A stretch of DNA of 64,000 bases from Saposhnikovia divaricata (Eukaryota; Streptophyta; Magnoliopsida; Apiales; Apiaceae). The stretch spans positions 138,595,001-138,659,000 of the forward strand of contig CM071596.1 in assembly GCA_036435485.1 (NCBI GenBank), written 5' to 3'. Position numbers and translations under genes: made by a program. A model generated the notes under the pieces. The model was not told the DNA's origin and did no database searches. It saw only the letters and a program-made list of their open reading frames with translations. Below, piece by piece: positions 1 to 12,636 of the stretch (positions within the stretch are counted from its first letter, which is position 1; each line of letters opens with the position of its first letter).

Positions 1-1275
1 TGCTAACCTCTTCTTTCAGATAGTTGTCAGCCTATTTGACCTTCCCAAAGACAACGTATGTCTATCTGCTCTCTTACAGAACTTGGTACTGGTAGTAAGG
101 ATGTTTTGGAAGATATTGGTCGAGTCGAGTTCAACGTGAATCTCTTAGTACTTATCGTTCTTCTCAAAGGTAATTGCCTTAGATGAAATTTCTACAGCAT
201 ACTGATCCATATCTGACCATTTCTATACTCTCTTCATAAACCTTCGTTGTTTACTTTCCTCAGTCATAATATATTCATGGTATTCATGATACCCTAACAT
301 CATACATCTCAAGTCATTATACTTCCATTTTTTTTTTTCGTAATCTTGGACGATCATATACACATGAGTCACTTCAGTACGGGTGACCCCATCCCAAAAA
401 GGTCTAGTGAATTCCCAATCAAAACATGGGTTGTTCGGCAGAAGATTCAAACGATCTCATTAATGTTTCCTTTATATCAGAAGCCCTTGCAGTCGGTGCT
501 TTCTTAGAAGCAACCCTGCTTTGTCCTTTCACTGATGGTCTAGTCACTCGATAATCCTTTGTGACTTGGCCTCAACTGGCCACACTAAAATAAAATAAAA
601 TAATAATAAAAAAAAATGATTTTAGGGGTTGGCTAATAGCATTACTTTTCTAGCAATTGCCGGCATAGTGCCTTCTTCTTTGATACCTTTCTACCTTTCC
701 AAAACTTTACTCCAAATAAGTCTTAATCGACTACTCGGCACTGTCTCCGATCACCTTTCCTCCACTTTTATCTTTTCAACTATTCTTATCACTCCCACGT
801 GCCACGCAAGCTTACCATTCCTGGCATAACAGCCTTTTCACTTAAGTCAATCCCGAAGTTTCTCAGTCCGGCTGGTTTCTTACTTACATTTCCTCTTTTC
901 GTCCAATCTCACTTCATCATTGTATTTCTACAATCAATCGCGATAACCAGGGTCTGTCCACCAACCCATTTTACCGCATCCTTACCCAAATCACAGGGTT
1001 TGCTCCAAATTTTTTTTTTTTACTCTCTTCCATGACATTCTCTGATAATCAGAAAGACAAGGTTTGCCAAAATTCACCGAATTCCTTTCCAGACTCAGGG
1101 AAATTTTGATCAATCTACCCACCTACTGGTAACATTAAGGAGACCAGTTTCGAAACCTGAAGAATAGTTCTATGAACCTCCAAGCAGGTGGAATCATAAG
1201 CAGTCATAGTTAACGAAATAATCATCATCGGATTGGAAGTTTACCCACTGGAGAGGAATCAATTATATACATCCC

Positions 1276-1470
1276 TTAGAAGGGAATCAATAGTTTCAAA
1301 CTGAAACCTGTCACAACGTCATGATATTCAATACTACTAAATGTCGGTCTACCTAACCCTTTATGCGAAGCGTCATTGGAAGCACAAAGTCTCCCTTTTT
1401 TTTCCATTAAGCAATGCCAGCTCTTGGTCATTACCAATTTCACCTTTTTGCTCCAGGAGGATTTTCTCAC
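1276..1470 (-). pseudogene. Reverse transcriptase/RNase H fragment of chromovirus D
   Basis: A 64-residue open stretch that contains DASHKGLG, the typical start of the Ty3/Gypsy RNase H domain after the reverse transcriptase. It is preceded by a degenerate version of the usual loop (SWSKKVKLVMTKSWHCLMEK). No catalytic reverse transcriptase motif is present. The similar stretch in element A is at 50,616-50,858. It is a fossil, not a functional enzyme. Confidence 0.65.
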
Positions 1471-2585
1471 ATTTTTCTCTTTAACTGCTGATCATATTAC
1501 TTGATCTATTATAATTCCGTGTCGGAGTAAACTTAAGGTAACTATTATAATCCATTCAAAGAGAAGAAGGAATTTAATATTCCTCTGAATCACATGCATC
1601 TAACGTTTCTGGTTCATCATTTAACTGAGTTGAATTAACTCTATACTCAGTCTCTGGCAGTAGTCTCATTACGAGTTCATCTTGACTCACTGGTCTTATC
1701 TTCCGGTAGGTTCTGAGATCATTGTCTTGCTTACTACTTCCTTATATAATTTTACCCAATCATGCTGTCACTTCCCAATGTCTTTACTTTCTAACTGATT
1801 CATTCATAAAATGGACATTTTCCTGAATAAAACAATTTCATCAACCTCAATTTGGTTCCATAAATTACAACCTATGACATCTGCCTTCTCATGGCGAATT
1901 ATTACTGACCATATTCATACTAATTCATTTATCAAATGATATGGCACTTACTGCCTCCTTCTCAACTATTCCTAGGGACTCTGCTCCTCGCCCTAAATCG
2001 ATGTATTTGATAATCATACATCCCTCTAGCTCTTTCTTTGTTAAGATGAAAATCTCTAAGGATTCTCATCTATTTCCGTATAAGATCTCAAGTAATTCTT
2101 CCAATCCTTCTTTCTTGCTGGTACTACATCTGGTAGTCCGGCTATGAATCCAACATGAATCTTCAGTTCTCTTGCTAATAACTCAGTTCTTTATGCTCCC
2201 TTTTCTGAGCACTATACTTTAATCATCACAGTTTTTCTGGCTGCAACCCTCATTCCTCAAGGGTAAGCTCTTTATCCTAACAGGACTTTTCCTTATCTAC
2301 TGGAACCTCTTCCGGGTCTCCAAATAGGGTACTTCATCGAATTACCCGCTGATCTTCAGTATACAAAGCATCATCGCGCTGCTGCTCGTATGCCTCAAGG
2401 TCTGTCGCCTTACTCGTCAATACGATATCGAGCTAAGTTACTATCACGATACTTAAGAGTTCCCATAAGGGTTTTATATGTCATCACTACATTAAGTAGT
2501 CCGACTATGAACTTGGCAAGAGTTCTTATTATCTTAATGAATTTATTGTTTTAACGTCGCCTCATCTCTGGGGTTTATAACGTAC

Positions 2586-2597
2586 GCTCTGATACCA
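2586..2597 (-). other. Primer binding site of chromovirus D (tRNA-Met)
   Basis: The minus strand reads TGGTATCAGAGC, the classical initiator tRNA-Met primer site, four bases inside the LTR that starts at 2,602. It fixes the minus orientation of the element and shows that the neighbouring LTR is the 5' one. Confidence 0.9.
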
Positions 2598-3949
2598 CTT
2601 CTGTAACACCCCCAGATCCGGGGTCCGGGATCCGGTGGTTACGGTTTCCAATTCTGTCCACAACAATTAAACTTTCCTTAACATAAAATAAATTACGTCT
2701 CTATGACCCAACACAACAATATAAAACACACCCGTTATAGTCCCAGAGATGAAATCAGAGTAACAATCAAATTTTTATTAATCACATTATGAGTTCTTAC
2801 AATCCAAAAGGATTTCAATATAAATACATACCCTTTGCCATCCATTTACATAAGTCATACTAGACTATATTCTTGGTACTGAAAGAATAAATATACCCTA
2901 CCAATAGCTTCTTCTACAGCTCTGGTAGTCTCATCGTCCTCGCCCGCGTCGAGTGCGCCTTGTGCGAGTCATCTGGTCTAACTGTTGTTGTGATATAATA
3001 ATAAAGCAAGGGTGAGCAATAGCCCACCAACAATAATATATAACTGAACAATAATGTATAACAGTTCAAAAGTATCTTTCAAACCATATGCCATGCATTT
3101 ACGGAAATGATGCCAGTATAATATGAACGATGAAGTTACAAGGTAACTTAAAGTATTTGTTTGAAGAAATATCTGCTACATCAAAGTAAGCGAGATATTC
3201 TTATTGTTATTAAGAAGAGGAACTTGCAAGAAAAAGGTTGCAATTCCAGTTATGACTCTTTTCCAACTCTGCCAACAGTAATCATGTTGCAGGAAATAAA
3301 TGAATTTGGATGATGAACCAATGATGGAGTATTCACCGCGCCCGCTGTTCCAATCTTGATGATCAGTCGAGATCGTACAGCTCAATTTAGATTTACTACC
3401 GGTAGAAGGAAGAACTGACGGCTTTACTTGTATACCGCCTTGCTAGTTCTCCCCGGCCAACGGTTGGGCCAAGGGGATGGACCGGCGCTACTCGGCCTCT
3501 TACACGACTCCTAGTTCAAATAGAATTCATGATTCTGAATATAACGTTCGTCCCCCTTTCCCCAAGTATAATACTTGTTGATAAGACTCCACAAAGTAGT
3601 CGTATCTAGTTGGAAAGGAAAATTTACCAATAACTCCCAAGCTATTACTTGGTAACGGATATCAACTTGTTCCAGTAATCTTACCCCTCGAAAGATGAGA
3701 AGGTAAGCAACGACTTAATAAGTCAACAGCACCCGAGTTGCGGGTGAAGGGAATACTTTATGACCGGGAAGTCGACAAGATAAATAACATTTTCCAAGTA
3801 AGGTTCCCTTATTATTAAGGGGATAGACTCAAAGAAGAATGATGTCTGAGAACCTTTCTTGATATAAGATTAATAATAATATGACTCCGAAATATTTTCT
3901 GTAATAATCGAAGAAGATAAACCTTATCGAGGTTATTCTAAGTATGGAA

Positions 3950-4660
3950 TAAATATTCAGAGAATATTTATTGAGTTAAAATATTTAAGGAGTATTTGGG
4001 AATATGAAAGAATATCTTTAATCAGAGTATTTCTCAAAATAATCCCTGAAGAAATATCAGGAGAATATTTATTGCATAATTAAATAATCAAATGAATATT
4101 CAAAGTAATATTCATTACTTAATAAGTCCTGAAAGGAATATTTAAAATATTTAAAATAATATTCGGTGATTAAATAGAACCCTGATGAATATTCAAAATA
4201 ATATTCATAATTAATTAGGAATTTAAATGAATATTGATAAAGTAATATTCATTTAATGAATAATATTCTAAATGAATATCAAGTAATATTCATTTAGTAA
4301 TCCAAGCTTTAAGGAATATTCGAGATAATATTCGATAATTAAATCAAGCTTCAGATGAATATTAAAATAATATTCATCAAGTATTTAATATCTTAAATGA
4401 ATATTCAAAAGTAATATTTATTTAATAAAATAATATTCTAAAAGAATATCCAAATAATATTCATTTAGTAGTCTCATCTTTAGAAGAATATTCGAAATAA
4501 TATTCGATAATCAATTCGACTCTGAATGAATATTGACAAATATTATTCGTCGAATGATTACGTTCAAATAATTATTTGAAGTAAGGATCATTAAATAAAT
4601 AATCTCGAACGAATATTCAAATAATATTCGTCGCCTGAATAATGGAAAATATTTACTTAA
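3950..4660. repeat. Iterated AATATTCAT palindromes in LTR D
   Basis: About 700 bp made of irregular units, each holding TGAATATT and AATATTCA in inverted pairs separated by a few bases, so the strand can fold into a series of short hairpins. The same block recurs in the other family 1 LTRs at about 17,460-18,190 and 25,600-26,300, with different unit numbers and order. Confidence 0.8.
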
Positions 4661-7058
4661 ATATTTTCCTCCGAGGTAATCTCGATATATCAAGGAATAT
4701 TGACTCCCGGTCTATTTTTGATGAATAAGATGTATACGCCCTTCTATGAGGGTCTTACAATAATCGGCTTATAACTGATGTATAACTATCTAGCTTATAA
4801 GCCAACAATAACATTCAGGGAACAAGTATATCAATTCAACTTGAAAGTAGGCATGCATGCAATGGCATATGTATATCAGCAATCATATATATATATTTAT
4901 TCAATCACAACAACAGCCTAAAAGAAGGGAATTGAAACTTGCCTGGTAGTCGAGTACGGTAAGGGGTAGTGGTAGCGGGTCCCGGTTCAGCTTGGTGATC
5001 TATAAATAGCCAAGGCATTCGGGATTAATCACTTAACATATTAAAAGTTAAGTTATACTTAAATCGAAACACGTTCTCGAGTTATCTCGTTATAGCCCCT
5101 TTAGTGGATTACTTATTATCACTGATCCGACCCGACATTCGTTCGTTAATACGACATGTCATTGTACTTATACTTGGGACATACTTAAGTCATATGAGTT
5201 CTAAAGTCGATCGTTACGAACCAATACTATACTCCGAGTTTTATCGTCCGTTTTCTAAGTGTTTTACCGAAGTTATAAAAGAGTCGTCTTTTAGGGGTTC
5301 GTTCGCGTTTAACCTCGACTCGAACATTTTTAATAAATCGAAAAATGATCCTTTTGACATACGGTTTTCTTTCACGCCTTCCTTTTTACCTCTAGTATTT
5401 ATTTACCAAGATTCACCATGACGTTACATAGTTTACGAGGGTTCAATTACAGTTATGAACTTTCGTTTACGGATTCGAACTACTTTTAGTAATTTGGTCA
5501 TAAATCCTAAACCGTAAGTCCGTTTCACGTGATCTTTATATCAAAACGAAGCTTAGAACATTACCTATCCTATCATGGCAGATTGCAAAGCTAGGCAGTG
5601 AGTTACATCTACTGTCCAAGTTGTTTTTCTTAAGGTTAACGAAATTTCGGCATTACGACGGCTATATATCGAACGTTCCAAAAATTATAACAATCCAACC
5701 AAGCCACACCGGGCATCCACACAACTTATCACATGATTATGAACATCATCAAGTCCAGATCATACCAGTTTACCACAATAATTAACATGCTTTCTTGCTC
5801 AACTAAATCACTTACTAATTATGCTTATAATCATGCTAACATCATAACCAAGCTTAGCTCATCAAAAACATCCATAAACTTAAAGTTGATCTAGGGTTTC
5901 AAGAGTGTTATACCTTCTTGAGAGTATGTACTAGCCTTACAAAGCTTGTTATAGTCCTTGGATAGCCTTAGGGTAGCTAAGATCAACCATGAAAACAAAA
6001 AAAAATCAAAGATTAGTTCATGAAACACTATTCATCCTCCTCTTTCATGATTTTTTTGAAAATGGAAACAAAGGAGTTTGGACTTGAAATTTTTAGGAGA
6101 TTGCTTTTATGAAATATAGGACTCACCATAAAAATTTGATGATCAAACAAGGAGTGGAAGCTTGGTTTGGAAATCTAAAAAATTCCAAAAATTCGAAGTC
6201 TTGTTTCTTGAGGGGAAAAACAGGGTGATTTTCTTGAATTTATTTACCTATCCAAACGATCTTCAAAAATTATGAAATTTTGAACGAATACTCTACATAT
6301 ATTGAGGAAGCTATGGTTAAAATTTGGTGATCTATGAATGGGTAGAAGTGGAGATATGAATTTTTATTTCATGGTGGTTCTTGCTGGGCAGTTTGAAGAA
6401 AATGGAGAGAGATGGAGTTGCTTGGCTTTTCTCTCCCACTTTGTTTCAATTGATAAATGATATGTTTCTATGATATTTCCCTTGCCAAGGATCAGATGTA
6501 ACCAGCCTTGTCACCCCTCAATCCATGTGCCAAAGATTTGTGGTTAGAAAGAAAAGAGTAACAAGGTGCATTGTTGGCTTGTTCTTGATCAAACACCTCA
6601 TGAATCCACTTGTTCTTGATTTGTTTCACACTTAATCCTCTTATGACTTGCATGAGCTGATCTTGCATGTAATATATCTGTGTTGTGTTGTATTTTAAAG
6701 CTCATTAAGCGTTTGTTTGATCGCTTAATCTCGTTTTAAAAATTCTAGCGATTTCTAGAACGCTCGTTTTTCTAACTCGAAGGTTTTTGTTCTAAATCCT
6801 TAAATCGTATTTAATAAAAATAAAATCCTTGATATAATAATTCTCTTTTCTTGTTCGCATTGACATGCTCTTCACTGCTCGATCCAATTTTCCATAAAAA
6901 TAGAGTTTGGAATTTCTGAATTCCGATCGCGTTTACATACACTTATTTACCTTGTAGATTACTAATATGACTTCGAAATATCCATACCATGTCTCGTACA
7001 TAGGTGGCATGAAAAATTTCTTAAACCTCAAAAATGACTATACATCCACAAAATCACT

Positions 7059-7127
7059 ATGCACGTACAGGAAACACTATGCACGTACGGGAAATACTAT
7101 GCACGTACGGGAAACACTATGCACGCA
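7059..7127. repeat. Short tandem repeat near the end of LTR D
   Basis: About three and a half copies of a 20-bp unit, CACTATGCACGTACGGGAAA with small variations. The corresponding places in the other family 1 LTRs have only a single sequence resembling aacactattcattc, so the array is private to this copy. Confidence 0.75.
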
Positions 7128-7338
7128 CTCATTTCCCTTCAAGGATCCATTAGCTCCTTCCTGGATGGTAGATTATTCTTATCTAGGTCCTCAACCATCG
7201 AATTACTCTATTCTGACAATATACCAATGCATCAAGATCATTGTCCAAAGTAATATCCATTCATTACAATCATTGTTCCTCATTTTATCATTACTTAATA
7301 AAAAGTTTTAATTATATCCAAAATTTGGGGTTCTTACA

Positions 7339-8991
7339 GTGGCTACTGTCATGAACTTCATAGTTACCAAAATCATTGACATGGTTTTGTTGCTCTTCCA
7401 TATTTTTTTTGCGCTTTTGCATTTCTAAGTATGCCCCCATGGAACCGATTCCTTCATTGGTAGGAACCCTTAGTATTTGTGTACGATCAATAGGTAGGGG
7501 AGGGGGAGGTGGTAGTACTAATGGGGGAGGTGTCGTCTCCCCAGTCACCTTACAAAAAATATACATATAATTAGAAACTAGCACTTAACATATAATTATC
7601 AAAATTCAATATGTATTACAAACATATTATTACAAACTAAGTTAAAATATACAACTAAAGCAAAAGGGAATTTCACAAGAAAATTGAGATGTATAAAAAT
7701 TTACACACCTCTGTTCTTTTTGGAGCATTATTTACTGAACATGATCGGGTTCTTGGTCTGATAACATCCTTGACCTTCAAAACTTTCTTTTTGGGCTAAA
7801 TAAACAAAAGTAAACTGATTATATATGCTACAATTTCCAGATCAGATTTTATTTGAACTATTAATTTTTAAATTAGGTCATACCTGAGGAACTAAATATA
7901 CATCTTCTTCTTCACTTAGACTATCATGTCCAGGAACATACTCCCTATCAAACTGCAAAATCGTATCCTCTATAAACACCTTTTTTCTTGGTTTTTTGGA
8001 TTTTGGAGCAGCATTACTAAGCTCATCTGCCTTCTCCTTCAGTTTCAATTTTTCAGCTTGTTGCCTATTTTCTTCCATTCTCTTTCGCCTTTTCGCTTCA
8101 TAATCTGCAATCTTCCCCTAAATTAAAGTGGCAAATAACACAGTGATAAAAAATATTGCAATAATAAAACAGAAATCATAACATATGATAACAACATTAA
8201 CAAATTAAATAAATAAAAAATTACCACGCCACTTGTATTTTCATTCTCTTTTACAGTTGGAATTGTTTTCTCCTTTCGAATGGCATTCTGATCACCGGCA
8301 TTTTTGTTGTTTTCACTTGCCTTTTTCTTGTTTGTAGCACCACCTGTATCATGTACCTTCTCCTTTCGAATGGCATTCTGATCACCGGCATCTTTGTTGT
8401 TTTCACTTGCCTTTTTCTTGTTTGTAGCACCACCTGTATCATGTACCTTTTCTTTCTGGGCTTCAATTGTCGACTTCTTCTTATGGATTTGCTGTTGTTT
8501 AAGATCTTGAATTGTCACAAACTTTCTTTTTAGTTGAAAATCAGGACCTACAACATTACGAAATAAAAAATTATTACTCAAATTTATTCGCAATACACAA
8601 GAAATCTAGTCTACTACATTTTACCTTCAAAGTAATGTGTCCTTGGTCTTACGATAACATGAGGCTGCATCTCATTTGCAGGCTCAATAGCTTTGTCAAC
8701 TACAGTGTCAATGTAGATATCCACGAAAGAACCGTCTTTTAACCCATTTACAAGACCAGCCACATCTGCATCATTAGAGATTATTTTCCAGCCCCCTCCT
8801 TCTTTTTTCACATAAAGTCCACCAATTTCAGTGTATCCAACATCATCTTTCACATGCTCCATAAGTACCGTATAAGAGAGTTTGTCATTGTCTACGGGTT
8901 CACGAATTTTGGTACATGTTCCGCATGAATACTTAGTTTTTTGAAACTCTCCCTTGTGGTAGAACCTGAGAACAAATGCCTTTTCTTCCAT
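7339..8991 (-). CDS. CACTA second gene: PB1-like domain protein with lysine-rich tail, 3' end cut off
   Basis: The second gene of the CACTA element lies downstream of the transposase on the same strand. I read five exons with GT...AG borders and matching phases: 8,625-8,991, 8,225-8,547, 7,884-8,117, 7,709-7,795 and 7,339-7,548. The total is about 407 codons with no internal stop. Exon 1 (about residues 1-122) resembles the plant PB1-like domain found at the N-terminus of some transposon proteins (FVLRFYHKGEF..., then KLSYTVLMEHVKDDVGYTEIGGLYVK). Exon 2 holds two copies of a 30-residue lysine-rich unit. Exon 3 is a charged helix, likely coiled coil, followed by an acidic patch (HDSLSEEEDV). 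Exon 5 has a polyproline run. By position it could be the accessory DNA-binding partner (TNPA role), which is inference. The stop codon is lost because LTR D interrupts the last exon. Confidence 0.7.
8270..8449 (-). repeat. 90-bp in-frame tandem duplication in the PB1-like gene
   Basis: Two adjacent 90-bp copies (8,270-8,359 and 8,360-8,449) that are nearly identical. Each encodes 30 residues beginning KEKVHDTGGATNKKKASENN. The unit length is a multiple of three, so the frame is kept. The near identity suggests a recent event. Confidence 0.9.
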
Positions 8992-9287
8992 ATCCTGATA
9001 ATAATAGAAACATGTAAATTCATTAGTCCGCAGATAACACTAAAGAAGAATGGAATTAAAACAAGTCAGAAACATGAAACACTATCAAATTGAGATCAAA
9101 CAAGCAAGCATCCACTAGATCGATTACAAGAAAAAGAAACACTGTCTAATGGAATTCATTAAATTACAAGCAAGCAAGAATATAAAATAAGTTACTAGTA
9201 GGCCAAGAATCCACTTGATCGATTACAAGCAAAAGAAAAACATGCAATTTGGAATTGACATAATGAAAATAAAAAATCAAGCTCCAT
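8992..9287. other. Spacer between the two CACTA genes
   Basis: About 300 bp of AT-rich DNA between the stop of the transposase and the start of the PB1-like gene. It holds two near-copies of a 30-bp segment, ATCCACTAGATCGATTACAA at about 9,110 and ATCCACTTGATCGATTACAA at about 9,210. It may contain the terminator of the first gene and the promoter or 5' leader of the second. I see no clear TATA box that I would defend. Confidence 0.5.
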
Positions 9288-12200
9288 TCATTCACAGATT
9301 TTATCATCTTCTTCCTCTCCAGAAGACGAGACGGAAACTTGTTCATTCGGCATGTCATCCCTAGACCAACTGACATCATCAGTTTGGTTTTGAAATTCAA
9401 AGTGGACTTCTACATCTTGCATAGTAGGTCCACAAACATCTTCAAGTACAGCAGTCCCCTCAGCTATATCATTGTACTCCATAGGCAGTTTCTTAACAAC
9501 AAAATACAAATTATTTTCGGTACAATCTTGAACGTAAAACACTTGTTGTACTTGTGTAGCTAGAACAAATGGATCATCCTTGCTATAAGTTTTACTGAAA
9601 TTGACACGTGTGAGCCCATAACAATCCTTATCCTTTTGGTACCAACAACACTTGAACAAAACTACCATAAGTGCTCCCCAATAATCTACTTCAATAATTT
9701 CTTCAATTGCTCCATAATAAGTAACATCCCCAACTGTCGGGTTTTGATCTTTTGAACTCGCGAAACTGGTGGTTAGGGCTTGCAACATGACACCGCTATT
9801 TTGTGTAGTACACTTGGCATCCCTTTTCTTTGTATGAAATCTGAATCCGTTTACCACATAGCCACTGAATTTTTTAGCTGCTCGTTGAGACCCTTTTGCC
9901 AAACTTAATAATTCCAGTGATGTTTCCCTTCTTCTTTCGACCTCATCCTTGAACCAATTCTGAAATTCTTGTGTATGTGTTCTTTCCGTTTTGTACCTTT
10001 TTGACTTAATATGATCATTATCGAATAAAGTACGATGTTCTCTGCAATACACCATAAAAATGTTATAATTGTTGAATAATACTAGTTTAATCTACTCTGT
10101 TTTTTTTAAAAAAAATACTAGGAATAGGAATACTAACTTACTGAATCAGCTTTTCAACTACGGCGTTTCCACAGTTGAATAGTACATATCGATGAGCATT
10201 GATCCAAACTTTTTCTGCCAATTGTACAGCATTTCCATCTTTGTTTCTTCTCAATCCGATGGGGTATCTTACATTTATATTCTCATTAGGCTTAGTTTTG
10301 TTGGCATCAGTATTTAGAAATCTAGAACAAAATGTTAGGCATTCTTCCACCAAGTACCCTTCGGCTATGGACCCTTCTGGTTTACTCCTATTACGGGCAT
10401 ATGACTTCAATTTACACAGATATCGCTCAATTCCAAACATCCATCTAAGGTGCACTGGTCCTCCAAACTCAACCTCCTTACACAAGTGAACTGGCAGGTG
10501 AACCATGATGTCAAAAAATGCCGGTGGAAAGTTAATTTCTAATTGACAGAGTATTTCAATAACTTCTTCTTGCAACTTCTGAACATCTTCCAACGCAATC
10601 ACTTTTCCGCATATCCCCCTGAAAAATGCACCCAGTCTGACTAAAGGTATTGCAACCTCTGGTTTTAAGGTCTTTACAGCAGCGAATTGTAGTAAATATT
10701 GGAGAATAAAGTGAGCATCATGACTTTTATACCCAAATATCTTTCTTTCATCAATTTGCACACAACGACTAATATTAGAAGCAGTTCCATGTGGCAGTTT
10801 AGCATTCTTGAAAACTGAACAAAAGTTTTCTTTTTCCTTTTTCGTCATGTCAAAATTTGCTGCCCTGATTTCGTACTGATTGGTATCGCCAATTTTAACG
10901 GGGTGAAGAACCTTCCTAATACCCATTTCTTGCAAATCTTTTCGAGCGTTGAGATTATCTTTCGTCTTCCCACCAATATTCAACAGAGTCCCTAATATTT
11001 TATCACAAATGTTTTTCTCTATATGCATGACATCGAGATTGTGCCTAACTAAATTATCCCTCCAATATGGTAATTGAAAAAAAATGGACTTCTTCTTAAA
11101 CGGACAATCTGTCTCCCTTTTCCTTTTCTTCGCATTTCGCTTCCCAAAACAATTCTCATATCCGTACAATAGTTCTTCAACATCCATTCCAGATAATGGA
11201 GTTGGAGGAACATCTGTTTCAACCTTACCATCAAATCTTCTAGTATCGAACCTAAGCTTGTGGTCCTGGGGAAGGAATTTTCTGTGATTCATATAACAAA
11301 TTTTTCGACTATGTTTTAAGTATGATGAAGAAGTACAGTAGTGGCAGTTGGGACAAGCTAATTTACCCTTGGTGCTCCAACCCGATAAGACTGCATACCC
11401 TGGAAAATCACTGATGGTCCAGAGGAGACTCGCATGTAACATAAATGTTTTGGCAGAAAAGGCATCGTAGGTTTCTAAACCTACTTCCCATAATTCTTTT
11501 AACTCAGCAATAAGTGGCTGCATATATACATCTATGTCGTTACCAGGGTATGCAGGTCCAGGGATTAGGGTTGAAAGAATTAAATTTTCAGGTTTCATAA
11601 TCAACCAAGGAGGAAGATTATAATTGACTAGAACAACGGGCCAAGTGCTGTGACTTATATTCATTGCTCTGTAAGGATTAAAGCCATCTGCCGCTAAGCC
11701 TAACCTAACATTTCGGGTTTCTTCTGCAAAAAATGGATGACTAGCATCCATTGACTTCCAAGCTTCTGCATCGGCCGGGTGTCTTAACTTCCCATCTTTT
11801 ATCCGTCCAACTGCATGCCAGATCATGAGTTCAGAATACTCTTTACACATGAACAAACGTTGCAGCCTCGGTTTCAATGGGAAGTATCTTAAAACTTTCG
11901 CAGGAATTTTAGATTTTTCTTGGAAGTTATTAGAAGTAGATGCATTAGTATCTTTTTTGTGAACTTTCCATCTTGAAACTCCACAAAATTTGCACTCGAT
12001 TTCATTTTTATTTTCACCCCAATATAACATGCAGTTGTTCGGACAAGCATGTATTTTCTGATAATCAAGGCCTAAATCTCTAATCATGTTTTTGGCAACA
12101 TTAAAAGAAGAAGGTAGATTTATATTGGGAAATACCTCCTTTAACAACTCTAGAATATCGCTAAAGGCAGACTCGGAAAAACCATGAGTGCACTTCAGTA

Positions 12201-12636
12201 GGTAAAGTTTGATGATAAAACCTAAACGAGTACATTTTTCAGACCCGGGATACAGAGGCTGTTTCCCTTCTTCAATAACCTTGTGCAAATCTTTTGCATC
12301 ATTACTCATTCCATTTCTAACTCTACCTTCATTGTTAATCATTTGATCAAAATCATCACCTAGACCCATACCCCCCTCGCAGTCCCTGTCATCATTAGGC
12401 TTTCTAAACTTTGGGGTCGACACTTCATATATCCAATTACTAAATGATGGACACGGACCATTAGCTATCAGATGATCATACACATATTCTTCAGAGAACC
12501 AGAAACGATTACTACAATCTTTGCAGGGGCATTTAAGTTCTTCTCCTACGGCAAAATTATCAAATCCGTTTCGAACAAACTCCATCACCCCATCACTATA
12601 AGCCTCACTATACTTTGAAAGTGAAACCCACGTCAT
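9288..12636 (-). CDS. TNP2-type CACTA transposase (Transposase_21 family), two exons
   Basis: Transposase of the En/Spm (CACTA) superfamily, which cuts the element out at its terminal inverted repeats. Exon 1 is 10,142-12,636 and exon 2 is 9,288-10,041. The 100-bp intron has GT...AG borders (GTAAGT donor, TTGCAG acceptor) and the codon split across it reads in frame, giving about 1,082 residues. The order fits the family: an N-terminal transposase-associated domain (about 3-75, with CPCKDC), a zinc-finger-like region (CPNNCMLYW...CKFC, about 195-222) and the TNP2 core (about 250-560). Candidate acidic catalytic residues lie in LAADGFNP (about 317), ISDFPGY (about 408) and LDVMHIEKN (about 535). 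A DUF4218-like region (LPVHLCKEVEFGGPVHLRWM, about 709-735) and, in exon 2, a DUF4216-like region (VVLFKCCWY...) follow. There is no stop or frameshift, so the gene may be intact. The element's other end is displaced by D, so autonomy is doubtful. Confidence 0.9.

Larger units (their letters stand above)
1..2601 (-). mobile_element. Internal region of chromovirus D (Ty3/Gypsy), degenerate 5' part
   Basis: This is the inner part of a minus-strand LTR retrotransposon whose 5' LTR follows at 2,602. It aligns by eye along its whole length with 49,310-52,145, the matching part of element A; shared blocks include 1-130 with 49,320-49,440 and 2,500-2,600 with 52,030-52,144. The only recognisable protein remnant is a reverse transcriptase/RNase H piece at 1,276-1,470. 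That piece lies only about 1.2 kb from the primer site, so gag, protease and most of the reverse transcriptase appear deleted or too decayed to read. The rest of the element runs off the left edge. The assignment to the Tekay type rests on the similarity of its LTR to the other chromoviruses here and is inferred. Confidence 0.75.
2602..7338 (-). mobile_element. 5' LTR of chromovirus D (family 1 LTR)
   Basis: A 4,737-bp LTR that begins TGTAACACCCCCAGATCC and ends GGGGTTCTTACA, so it has TG...CA ends. The same ends and the same order of blocks occur at 16,091-20,675, 24,162-28,664 and 52,146-53,420. It carries a block of iterated AATATTCAT palindromes (about 3,950-4,660) and the shared motif GATGATCAGTCG at 3,358-3,369. 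The right end abuts the coding region of the CACTA element, so D inserted into that transposon. The duplicated target site cannot be checked because the other end of D is outside the window. No host gene is seen; small ORFs within it are not conserved as proteins. Confidence 0.9.

Noticed and set aside
629..1035. Two plus-strand hydrophobic frames that look like membrane proteins
   Set aside because: They lie antisense in decayed chromovirus DNA that is aligned with element A, where the frames are broken. T-rich DNA gives hydrophobic codons.
4511..4693. Minus-strand open frame in the palindrome block, repeated at 17,994-18,206
   Set aside because: It consists of the AATATTC repeat read in one frame, and the composition explains it.
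5104..5421. A 105-codon plus-strand open frame in LTR D with a similar frame in the solo LTR (18,610-18,927)
   Set aside because: The two frames agree only as much as the LTR DNA itself does and differ at many residues. They are antisense to the element, and the other LTR copies do not keep the frame. I take it as LTR sequence, not a gene.
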